Source: Alphaproteobacteria bacterium MarineAlpha10_Bin2
GTDB taxonomy: Bacteria; Pseudomonadota; Alphaproteobacteria; UBA828
Direction: 5' to 3'
NCBI GenBank assembly: GCA_002937555.1
Contig: PTKB01000175.1
Location: 1-5,674 of the forward strand
DNA length: 5,674 nt
A program made the position numbers and the translations under genes. Positions within the stretch are counted from its first letter, which is position 1. Each line of letters starts with the position of its first letter. This document shows positions 1-5,668 of this stretch, one piece after another. The notes under the pieces were generated by a model. It was not told the DNA's origin and made no database searches. It saw only the letters and a list, made by a program, of their open reading frames with translations.

Positions 1-39
1 GCGCGTTTGCGCCATCTCTTTTAAACTTTTCTGCGCCAC
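1..39 (-). CDS. Possible start of a downstream minus-strand gene, cut by the window edge
   Basis: Downstream of the regulator on the minus strand, a GTG at 39-37 opens a frame that runs without a stop to the window edge (13 codons, VAQKSLKEMAQTR). A Shine-Dalgarno-like AAGGGAG (GGGAG at 51-47) sits about 7 nt before it, which is good spacing. An in-frame ATG at 15-13 is an alternative start, but it has no well-placed ribosome site. If real, this gene follows the regulator in the same direction after about 55 nt and could be co-transcribed with it. Thirteen codons are too few to recognise a family, so no function is offered. The call rests only on the start signal and the open frame. Confidence 0.3.
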   Translation of the reverse strand, partial: MAQKSLKEMAQTR

Positions 40-64
40 CCCTTGTCTCCCTTGTTATCGTTGT

Positions 65-79
65 CGGCCGTGGCGGCCG
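65..79. repeat. Short GC-rich inverted repeat after the regulator gene
   Basis: CGGCCG at 65-70 and CGGCCG at 74-79 can pair as a 6-bp stem with a 3-nt loop. On the plus strand it is followed by GATTTTG, a very short T run, so it could be a weak terminator for a plus-strand transcript entering from the left. On the minus strand, the direction of the regulator gene, no T run follows, so it is a poor terminator for that gene. In GC-rich DNA such a repeat may be chance. Confidence 0.25.
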
Positions 80-94
80 GATTTTGTACCGCCG

Positions 95-814
95 CTATCC
101 CGTTTCCGCGCGCTCCTTGACGCGCCAATAATGTTGCGCCACGTCGTCCAAATGCCCGCGCATGGCCTGTTCGGCCGCATCGACATCATGATCGGCGACG
201 GCTTGGAATATCCGCGCATGCCATTCGTAAGCGCTCTCGGCCACGCCGTGATCGCGCAGCGAGATGTTGCGCTGTTCCGTCAACCAGCCGACCACCGCTT
301 CATGAATGGCGACAAAGACGGGGTTCCTCGGAATTTCGGCAAGAACGTAATGAAAGGTCACGTCGGTGCGTTCGAACGCTTCCATATTGCCCATGGTTTC
401 CCGGTTTTCCGTCAGCGCCTTTTCCAGCCGGGTAATATCCTCGTCGGCCGCCTGCAGCGCGGCGTCGCGCGCCAACCCGATCTCGAAGAACAGCCGCGCT
501 TCCTGCAGATGGCGCACCCCTTGCGCATCCGTCAGCATGTGACGCACGGTTCCGGTCAGGCCGTTAAGAACGGTTTCCGGCGTCGGCTTGGTGACACGTG
601 CGCGCTCGCCGCTGGTAATGGCGACCAAGCCCATTTTTTGCAGGGAAAACAGCGCCTCGCGCACCGAAGGACGGCCGACGCCGAAGCGTTCCATCAGATC
701 GCGCTCCGAAGGCAATTGGTCGCCGAGGCCGAATTCGCCCGAGTGGATCAAACCTTCGAGGCGATCCAACACTTCATCCGACAAGCGGCGCCTTGTGATC
801 GTTTCTCGTTGCAT
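95..814 (-). CDS. nanR: NanR-like GntR/FCD-family transcriptional regulator
   Basis: A 239-residue DNA-binding regulator of the FadR (FCD) branch of the GntR family. The N-terminal winged helix-turn-helix covers roughly residues 10-78 and contains the family hallmark LPSERDLMERFGVGRPSVREAL (recognition helix around 46-55), then a wing with SGERARV (68-74). The C-terminal all-helical FCD effector domain covers about 100-230. Likely metal or ligand residues are D151, H155, H199 and H221, the usual Asp-His-His-His set. From memory, the GRPSVREAL, GERARV, LRLFFE-like and DVxFHxVLAEIPxNPxF stretches match E. coli NanR, the N-acetylneuraminate-responsive repressor, more closely than other FCD proteins. 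It lacks the N-terminal extension of E. coli NanR (about 263 residues). No sialic-acid catabolic genes are present here, so the effector may differ. The ATG at 814 is preceded by a weak AGG site that lies inside a GGTATA-type operator, which suggests autoregulation. It is divergent from the SDR gene. Confidence 0.93.
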   Translation of the reverse strand: MQRETITRRRLSDEVLDRLEGLIHSGEFGLGDQLPSERDLMERFGVGRPSVREALFSLQKMGLVAITSGERARVTKPTPETVLNGLTGTVRHMLTDAQGVRHLQEARLFFEIGLARDAALQAADEDITRLEKALTENRETMGNMEAFERTDVTFHYVLAEIPRNPVFVAIHEAVVGWLTEQRNISLRDHGVAESAYEWHARIFQAVADHDVDAAEQAMRGHLDDVAQHYWRVKERAETG

Positions 815-831
815 GGTGTACCTGTTATACC
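815..831 (-). promoter_or_regulatory. Probable NanR-type operator (GGTATA tandem repeat)
   Basis: Read on the minus strand, the bases directly before the regulator ATG are GGTATAACAGGTACACC. This is GGTATA (831-826), a 3-nt spacer ACA, then GGTACA (822-817), which differs by one base from a second GGTATA. E. coli NanR is known to bind tandem GGTATA repeats, and as I recall its nan operator includes GGTATAACAGGTATA, nearly the same string. The regulator encoded next to it has a NanR-like recognition helix, so a cognate site is expected. The repeat overlaps the regulator's ribosome-binding region and a possible -10 (TATAAC, 829-824). Bound protein could block transcription or translation of the regulator and could also affect the divergent SDR gene. 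Confidence 0.65.
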
Positions 832-832
832 A

Positions 833-854
833 CTATCTCAGCTTTATTGGATAG
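833..854. repeat. Small inverted repeat in the divergent control region
   Basis: CTATC (833-837) and GATAG (850-854) form an inverted repeat around an AT-richer 12-nt centre that includes CTTTATTG. It is in the most AT-rich part of the region between the divergent regulator and SDR genes, where promoters would be expected. It could be a second protein site or part of promoter DNA. The arms are only 5 bp, so chance is quite possible. I could not pick out a convincing -35/-10 pair for the plus-strand SDR gene. Confidence 0.22.
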
Positions 855-942
855 CGTCTATGCGCGCGCAATCGCCTCTTTCCATGGCCGCGCGCGGACA
901 ATAGCCTGAGCGCGGCGTTTCATTTCAGACGGGGCGGGAATC

Positions 943-1686
943 ATGGCAAGACTTTCAGGAAAAACTGCGGCGATTACCGGCGGCGCGGGCGGCATCGGCG
1001 CCGCCATAGCGCGGCTCTTCGCGGAACAGGGCGCAACATTGGCGCTTCTCGATCTCAACGGCGACGGCGCGGCGGAAAACGCCTCGGCCCTGAACGGGGC
1101 GGGCCATTATGGCGGCGCCGTGGATGTCGGCGAGGAAGCCTCGGTTGCCAGCGCTTTCGCTACCGCCGCCGAGGCGGTCGGCGAGATCGACATTCTGGTC
1201 AATACCGCCGCCATCGCCGGCGCCGCGCCGGTCGAGGAAATGGCGGTGGCGGACTGGGACGATATGATCCGCATCAATCTGCGCGGCACTTTCTTATGCT
1301 GCCGCGCGGTTATTCCCGCCATGCGCCAGCGCAAATGGGGCCGTATCGTCAATTTCGCCTCGGAGGTCGCGCATCGCGGCAATCCCGGGCTCAGCCATTA
1401 TGCCGCGTCCAAGGCGGCGGTCATTGCGTTCAGCAAGTGCCTTGCGCTCGAGGCCGTCGGCGACGGTGTTTGCGTGAACACGCTTTCCCCCGGCCCGACC
1501 GACACGTCGATGCTGGCGGGGATCGAAGAAGAGGTGATCGACAAGCTGGTCAATGACCTGATGCCGATCGGCCGTCTCGGCAAGACGGAAGAGATCGCCG
1601 CCGCGGCGCTATTCCTGGCCTCGGACGATGCTTCTTTTTGCGTCGGCACCACCCTCAATGTGAATGGCGGCACCTACCTGCACTGA
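943..1686 (+). CDS. Short-chain dehydrogenase/reductase (classical SDR, FabG-like)
   Basis: A 247-residue cytosolic NAD(P)-dependent oxidoreductase with a Rossmann fold, typical in length for classical SDRs. The cofactor loop is TGGAGGIG (12-19). Asp37 at the end of the second strand (LLDLN) favours NAD over NADP. D61-V62 is the usual adenine-contact pair. The catalytic tetrad is N112 (INLRG), S140 (NFAS), Y153 and K157 (HYAASKAA), followed by the PGP loop (183-185) and a GG-containing C terminus like other FabG-type enzymes. The usual NNAG motif reads NTAA (87-90), a mild departure. A GGGGCGGGA stretch 3 nt before the ATG at 943 serves as a rough ribosome site. The gene is divergent from the regulator, so it may be its target, and it ends one base from the stop of the opposing operon. 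It probably oxidises a hydroxyl or reduces a keto group in the pathway of that operon. The substrate is unknown. Confidence 0.93.
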   Translation: MARLSGKTAAITGGAGGIGAAIARLFAEQGATLALLDLNGDGAAENASALNGAGHYGGAVDVGEEASVASAFATAAEAVGEIDILVNTAAIAGAAPVEEMAVADWDDMIRINLRGTFLCCRAVIPAMRQRKWGRIVNFASEVAHRGNPGLSHYAASKAAVIAFSKCLALEAVGDGVCVNTLSPGPTDTSMLAGIEEEVIDKLVNDLMPIGRLGKTEEIAAAALFLASDDASFCVGTTLNVNGGTYLH

Positions 1687-1687
1687 A

Positions 1688-2761
1688 TTACATGGCGGCG
1701 ATGACCGCCTGGGCTTCATCGGCGAGCTTGGTGAGCAATTCGCCGGCCGGCAGGGGGCGCGCAAGCGCTGCGGCCTGCCCCGCCCACATCACCATGAGAT
1801 CACTCGAATCGCGTTTGCGGCTGGCGGCGTTGAGCGGGCCTGACAGGCTGTATTGCAGCGGGAACGCCAAGGGCTCGGCGCCGCTTTCGTTCATTTCGGT
1901 AATATAGCGGTTGACGATCGCCCGCGCCGGGCGGCCGGAGATGGTGCGCGTCACCTGGGTTGTCTCGCCGCGTGCTTGCAGCAACAGCTCGCGGTGCACG
2001 GGATGCATTTCCGTTTCCGGACAGGCGAGAAAGGCGGTGCCGATTTGCACCCCGCTGGCGCCGAGCGCGAATGCCGCGGCAATGCCGCGCCCATCGGCGA
2101 CGGCGCCAGCGGCGATCACCGGGACGCTGACGGCATCGGCTACCTGCGGCACCAGCGCGAAGGTGCCGACGGTGCCGGATTCAACATCGCCTAAAAACGT
2201 CGCGCGGTGCCCGCCCGCCTCGTAGCCTTGCGCGATGACGGCGTCGACGCCGCCTTGTTCGAGGGCCACGGCTTCGCGCACGGTCGTCGCCGAGGCGAGA
2301 ATGACGGCGCCCGAGGCTTTCAACGTTTCGATCGTGGCGTGCTCGGGCAGGCCGAAATGAAAGCTGACCACCGGCGGCTTGAGCGCCGTGACGGCTGCCA
2401 GCATCTCGGCGCCGAAGATTGGAAATACCGATCGCGCCGCCGGCGCTTCGCCGAGTTCTAATTCGGCATAATAAGGCGCGAGGCGCTGGCGCATGGCAGT
2501 TTCGGCCTCGGAATCGGCGACCGGTTCGTCATGGACGAAAAAATTGACGTTGAACGCCCTGTTGGTGTCGGCCCGGAGCGCGCCCACCTGCTCGGCGAAC
2601 TTCTCCGGCGTGAACGGCGCGCACCCTAGCGAGCCCAGACCGCCGGCATTACTCACCGCGGCGGCCAGCGCCGGGGTCGCCGCGCTTGCCATCGGCGCCT
2701 GGATGATTGGATGCTCGACGCCGAGCAGTTCCGAAAGATCGTTTCTTGGCCAACCGGCCAT
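1688..2761 (-). CDS. Nitronate monooxygenase-like (2-nitropropane dioxygenase family) flavoenzyme
   Basis: A 357-residue FMN-dependent TIM-barrel protein of the nitronate monooxygenase family. Motifs in order are the N-terminal HPIIQAPMA (17-25), SNAGGLGSLG (37-46), NVNFF (71-75), VSFHFG (132-137), then AQGYEAGGHRATF (177-189), in which His185 of EAGGH matches the family's catalytic base. The FMN phosphate region is AAGAVADGRG (217-226) with ASGVQIGTAFL (235-245). Class I members oxidise alkyl nitronates to carbonyl compounds and nitrite. Related proteins are FabK enoyl-ACP reductases and poorly characterised oxygenases, so the true substrate is open. It is the last gene of the hyuB operon. 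Its ATG overlaps the stop of the upstream hydrolase (TAATG), and no strong Shine-Dalgarno site is visible, which points to translational coupling. The stop lies 1 nt from that of the convergent SDR gene. Confidence 0.9.
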   Translation of the reverse strand: MAGWPRNDLSELLGVEHPIIQAPMASAATPALAAAVSNAGGLGSLGCAPFTPEKFAEQVGALRADTNRAFNVNFFVHDEPVADSEAETAMRQRLAPYYAELELGEAPAARSVFPIFGAEMLAAVTALKPPVVSFHFGLPEHATIETLKASGAVILASATTVREAVALEQGGVDAVIAQGYEAGGHRATFLGDVESGTVGTFALVPQVADAVSVPVIAAGAVADGRGIAAAFALGASGVQIGTAFLACPETEMHPVHRELLLQARGETTQVTRTISGRPARAIVNRYITEMNESGAEPLAFPLQYSLSGPLNAASRKRDSSDLMVMWAGQAAALARPLPAGELLTKLADEAQAVIAAM

Positions 2762-3447
2762 TAATTATCGCCGAGGGCCGCGAGCGCCTCGTCCATTGTC
2801 ATGACGTCGCCGAACTGCTGGATAATGGTCTCGAGCGCGGCGCGATGCTCCTCGTCCGAGAGTGCGGCGCAGCAGTCGGACAGCATCACGGTTTTAAAAT
2901 CGAGCATCATGGCGTCGCGAGCCGTCGATTCGCAGCACACGTTGGTCTTGGTGCCGGCAATCAGCAGTGTGTCGATACCCTGGCCGAGCAGCAGGCTCTC
3001 GAGCGAAGACGAACCCGAAATAAGCGCGCTGTAACGGTTTTTGAAAATTTGTGTGTCTTCAGGCGCGACATCGAGCTCGGGCCAGATTTTTTGCCCGTCG
3101 GCGCCGGGCGCCAGCCCTTCGATGGTTTTCTGGCGCACTTTGGCGGCGACGAAATGCTCGAAAAACCCCGGCCAATCGCTCTTGCCGCCGCTGTTGCTGT
3201 TGGCGTGCGTCACCCATACCACCAACACGCCGATCTCGCGCAGGCACGCGCTCAGGCGGTTGATGTTGGCGACGATGTCGCGGCCCCTGGGCACTTCGAC
3301 GGGCGCGCCGGGACGGAGAAACGTATTCTGCATGTCGATGACGATCAGCGCCGTTTTCGCTGGCGCCAGATTTTCGAAAAGATGTAGCCGCCCGCGCCGC
3401 GCCATGACGCGCTCGATGATCTCCGGTCGGATTTCGATGTCATGCAT
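2761..3447 (-). CDS. Isochorismatase-family cysteine hydrolase (probable amidohydrolase)
   Basis: A 228-residue cytosolic hydrolase of the cysteine-hydrolase/isochorismatase fold, usual length for the family. The Asp-Lys-Cys triad is visible: D38 in LIVIDMQNTFL, K136 in IFKNRYSAL and C171 in GTKTNVCCEST. The cis-peptide segment before the cysteine is also conserved. Family members include N-carbamoylsarcosine amidohydrolase, ureidoacrylate hydrolase RutB, nicotinamidase and true isochorismatases. The TNVC-EST-RDA pattern is of the amidase type. Given hyuB upstream, hydrolysis of a carbamoyl or ureido group on a ring-opened product is an attractive role, by analogy with N-carbamoylsarcosine hydrolysis in creatinine breakdown, but this is inference. 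An extra cysteine, C172, follows the nucleophile where many relatives have valine. The start at 3447 lies 8 nt after the stop of the zinc-ribbon gene and has no clear ribosome site, so it is probably coupled. The start is supported by the tight spacing. Confidence 0.9.
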   Translation of the reverse strand: MHDIEIRPEIIERVMARRGRLHLFENLAPAKTALIVIDMQNTFLRPGAPVEVPRGRDIVANINRLSACLREIGVLVVWVTHANSNSGGKSDWPGFFEHFVAAKVRQKTIEGLAPGADGQKIWPELDVAPEDTQIFKNRYSALISGSSSLESLLLGQGIDTLLIAGTKTNVCCESTARDAMMLDFKTVMLSDCCAALSDEEHRAALETIIQQFGDVMTMDEALAALGDN

Positions 3448-3455
3448 GGCGGCGT

Positions 3456-3728
3456 CTAAACGTGGACGACATCATTCAGAAACGGATCGCCCGCGAGCGC
3501 CGTTTCGCTATCGAGGAGCGCGGCGCAGCCGGGGCAGTAGAAGCACCGCAGCAGGACATTGGCGGCGTTCGAATAAGGCTCGCCGCCGGCGCCCTTCAAC
3601 GGCGTTTCGCCGAGGCGTGCGGCCTCCTTCCACGGCTCGCCCGACGGCCCGAGGGCGTGCCCGCAGGCCATGCATGCGATTTCGCCGCTCTCGTTGACCA
3701 CCAGGGATGCCGAAATGCGGGTGTTCAT
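3456..3728 (-). CDS. Small zinc-ribbon protein, acetone carboxylase gamma subunit-like
   Basis: A 90-residue acidic protein with two cysteine knuckles, C19-M-A-C22 and C62-F-Y-C65-P-G-C68, a pattern that should bind zinc. The C-terminal part CPGCAALLDSETALAGDPFLNDV resembles, from memory, the acetone carboxylase gamma subunit family and the small proteins coded beside HyuA/HyuB pairs. In acetone carboxylase the gamma subunit forms part of a complex with HyuA-like and HyuB-like subunits. Here it directly follows hyuB with an ATGA 4-nt overlap, so a complex with HyuB is the natural guess. A strong AGGAGG site at 3741-3736 lies 7 nt before its ATG, inside the end of hyuB, and fixes the start. 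There is no signal peptide or membrane segment. Family assignment is fairly good; biochemical role is inferred. Confidence 0.8.
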   Translation of the reverse strand: MNTRISASLVVNESGEIACMACGHALGPSGEPWKEAARLGETPLKGAGGEPYSNAANVLLRCFYCPGCAALLDSETALAGDPFLNDVVHV

Positions 3729-5554
3729 TCCGCCGCCTCCTGGCCAAGGCGGCCGGCGCGGATCGCTTCGCGCGCCAGCGTGCTCGCGGCGGCGTCCACC
3801 TCTCCCGCGCTATCGAGCACGACGCCATAAACATTACGCGCCACGCCTTCGCTCACACTGCCTTCGCGCACGTCGCGGGCGATCTTATCCGGCTCGCGCT
3901 CAAGCGGGTCGCCGTAACCGCCACCGCCGTCGGAACGCACATAGAGCACGTCCTGATCCATCAGCGGGAAGACGCCCCAGGAGATCGATTCCTGTTCGCC
4001 GGTCATTTGCTCGGATGAGGTGGCGAAGGGATTGACGTTCTTGCCGTCCTCCGCCGCCTCGTTGTTGTGCACCCAGCGGAAATTGCACGGTGCGCCGGGA
4101 TAACCGCCGCCCAAGCCATCGCTCATGGAAAACTTGGTGCCCTTGCCGGAGACCACGTAATGGATGCCGCCATCGGGCGAATCATGCTGCTGGATGGCGT
4201 ATTCGAGCCCGGTGCCGCCGCGGTATTTTCCCGGACCGCCGGAATCTCTGGTGGCACGGCGGAACAGGTAGCGCACCGGGAAATGGCTTTCCGTCGTCTC
4301 GACATTGGCCATGCGGCCGATCGGATTGGGGATCTCGCCGCCGACATCGACGCCGTCAGCGAAGCTGCGCCCGCCGCCGGCGCCGCCGAAGGTCTCGGTC
4401 ATGATGCCGATGGCTTCCTGATTTTTTTGGTTTTGGCCGAACATGAAGATCGCGAAATGGCTGCCATGCCACACCGCCGTCGCCTCCTTGGCGTATTTCT
4501 CGCTAGCCGAAAGCATCTTGGAGATGCAGATGCAAGCGGCGTTGTTGACCGACTGGATGGCGCCGACGGTGGCGAGCGAGATCGGCGCCGGGCGGGTGCA
4601 GTTCACGATCGTGCCTTCCGGCGCGATCATCGAAATCGGCCGCAGCACGCCGTCGTTCCAGGTGATATCGTAACAGAGCAGCGGGAAGAGCGGCGCGAAG
4701 AAGCCGCCCCAGGCGGCCCAGTAGGCGCAATTGATGCCGTATTTCGATTGCTGGCTGGAGCCGGTGAAATCGAAAGTGAGGGTGTCGTTCTTCTTGGTCA
4801 TGGCGAGAAGGACGCGGTAGGTCTCTTCTTCGATATCGAAATATTGCCGTGATTCCCAGCGCCCGTCGGGTAATTCGCGCAGGCGCTCGCGGAAGCTTTG
4901 CTCGGATTGGTCGACGAGCATCTGGCACGCTTGGTCGACGGGTTTGGGGCCGTATTTATCGACCAGCGCCACCATGCGCTCGCGCGCCACATTGTTGGCG
5001 GCGATCATCGAGGAGAGATCGAGCGCCACCATCTCGGGCGCGCGCACCATGTTGAGGAGGGTGTCCATGATGTCGGTGTTCATCTCGCCGCCCTCGACCA
5101 GCTTGAGGCCGGGCGAGGAAAAGCCCTCGGTGAAGATATCGCGCGAATCCGGGCTGAAGCCGCCCGGCACCATGGCGCCGATGTCATAGACATGGACGAA
5201 GCACGCACTCCACGCCACCAGCTCGCCGTCATAGTGAATCGGCGCTACGAGATAAACGTCGGAGGTATGGAGCGCCGCCGTATAGGGGCAGTTGGTCAAA
5301 AAGACATCGCCCGCGTTGATGCGCCCCTCGAAACGCCGGATGATCGCCTTGCAGGCCTCCGCCGCGCTGGTCAGATGGTGCAGGAAACCGACGCCGCCCA
5401 TCAACAACGAGCCGTCGCGGCGGTAGAGCGAGACCATCAGGTCGTGGCCCTCATTGGTGATGGCGCTGCCGGAGACGTGTTTCAGGGTTATCACCGCTTC
5501 ATCGATGACGCGGTAAAGCCGGTGGCGGATGATCGAGAATGTGATCGGGTCCAT
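3725..5554 (-). CDS. hyuB: Hydantoinase B/oxoprolinase-family protein
   Basis: A 609-residue cytosolic protein of the HyuB family, which forms the second subunit of ATP-dependent cyclic-amide hydrolases (hydantoinase, N-methylhydantoinase, 5-oxoprolinase) and a subunit of acetone-type carboxylases. It starts MDPITFSIIRHRL, the normal beginning for HyuB, which supports the ATG at 5554. Later landmarks are TNCPY (87-91), H96 and D99, H121-V-Y-D124-IG, FDFTGSS (261-267), SVNNA (335-339), RDSGGPGKYRGG (436-447), GGGGYGDPLE (543-552) and the closing YGVVL (576-580). The family's usual NDPY-GGTH is changed to NCPY-AALH here, and the usual HH before DIG is HV, so the metal or substrate site may be altered. 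Length is slightly above the common 520-590. It is first in a four-gene operon. No ribosome site of note precedes it, and no hyuA is adjacent in the window. Substrate unknown. Confidence 0.93.
   Translation of the reverse strand: MDPITFSIIRHRLYRVIDEAVITLKHVSGSAITNEGHDLMVSLYRRDGSLLMGGVGFLHHLTSAAEACKAIIRRFEGRINAGDVFLTNCPYTAALHTSDVYLVAPIHYDGELVAWSACFVHVYDIGAMVPGGFSPDSRDIFTEGFSSPGLKLVEGGEMNTDIMDTLLNMVRAPEMVALDLSSMIAANNVARERMVALVDKYGPKPVDQACQMLVDQSEQSFRERLRELPDGRWESRQYFDIEEETYRVLLAMTKKNDTLTFDFTGSSQQSKYGINCAYWAAWGGFFAPLFPLLCYDITWNDGVLRPISMIAPEGTIVNCTRPAPISLATVGAIQSVNNAACICISKMLSASEKYAKEATAVWHGSHFAIFMFGQNQKNQEAIGIMTETFGGAGGGRSFADGVDVGGEIPNPIGRMANVETTESHFPVRYLFRRATRDSGGPGKYRGGTGLEYAIQQHDSPDGGIHYVVSGKGTKFSMSDGLGGGYPGAPCNFRWVHNNEAAEDGKNVNPFATSSEQMTGEQESISWGVFPLMDQDVLYVRSDGGGGYGDPLEREPDKIARDVREGSVSEGVARNVYGVVLDSAGEVDAAASTLAREAIRAGRLGQEAAE
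3736..3741 (-). promoter_or_regulatory. Strong ribosome-binding site of the zinc-ribbon gene
   Basis: On the minus strand a perfect AGGAGG lies 7 nt before the ATG at 3728, within the last codons of hyuB. It is the strongest Shine-Dalgarno site in the operon. The other internal starts lack such a site, so the small protein may be made at a higher rate than its neighbours. Confidence 0.75.
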
Positions 5555-5564
5555 GGCAATGCCC

Positions 5565-5570
5565 TATACC
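5565..5570 (-). promoter_or_regulatory. Lone GGTATA motif before hyuB, possible regulator half-site or -10
   Basis: On the minus strand GGTATA begins 16 nt before the hyuB ATG, almost the same distance as the GGTATA 17 nt before the regulator ATG. I found this exact hexamer only at these two places in the window, both next to start codons. The embedded TATAGG could serve as a -10, which would place the transcript start nearly at the ATG; this fits the absence of a Shine-Dalgarno site. No second repeat follows at the 9-nt period, so the site is weaker than the one at 815-831. Confidence 0.35.
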
Positions 5571-5612
5571 AAGGAGGGGTGATAATGACGCATAAGGATC
5601 GTCCATGCAGCC

Positions 5613-5668
5613 CGTCGGGTAGGAGGGAGGCCACAGGCGATGTGGCCCATCGGCAAGGCCTTCCGACG
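5613..5668. repeat. Nested inverted repeat in the region upstream of hyuB
   Basis: The core is a perfect 7-bp stem with a 5-nt loop, GGCCACA (5629-5635), GGCGA, TGTGGCC (5641-5647). Outer arms CGTCGG (5613-5618) and CCGACG (5663-5668) can pair around it, and AAGGCCTT (5655-5662) is a palindrome. No T run follows on either strand, so it is not a standard intrinsic terminator. Stretch 5555-5674 has no HyuA-like C terminus and no convincing gene in any minus frame. The structure could be a leader RNA, a REP-like intergenic repeat or the edge of a mobile element. The sequence alone does not decide. Confidence 0.5.

Noticed and set aside
65..84. Intrinsic terminator for the regulator gene
   Set aside because: The stem exists, but the T-rich side is on the plus strand, opposite to the regulator's direction, and is only four T long.
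85..90. GGTACA on the minus strand as another regulator site
   Set aside because: It is a single imperfect half-site with no second repeat at the 9-nt period, so chance is the simpler explanation.
131..904. Long plus-strand open frame of 257 codons opposite the regulator gene
   Set aside because: It is antisense to a gene with clear GntR/FCD motifs, has arginine/histidine/glutamine-rich low-quality sequence and no recognisable domain. It is a product of GC-rich codon bias.
809..942. Sigma-70 promoter for the SDR gene
   Set aside because: TTGCAT (809-814) and TTGGAT (847-852) resemble -35 boxes, but neither has an acceptable -10 at 16-18 nt spacing, so no call was made.
2707..3387. Plus-strand open frame of 226 codons opposite the cysteine hydrolase
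   Set aside because: It mirrors a gene with an intact Asp-Lys-Cys triad and has no recognisable family features of its own.
4067..4852. Plus-strand open frame of 261 codons inside hyuB
   Set aside because: It is antisense to a well-conserved part of HyuB, shows no domain motif and has no ribosome site; a shadow frame.
5629..5647. Intrinsic terminator at the right edge
   Set aside because: The hairpin is good, but no T run follows on either strand.
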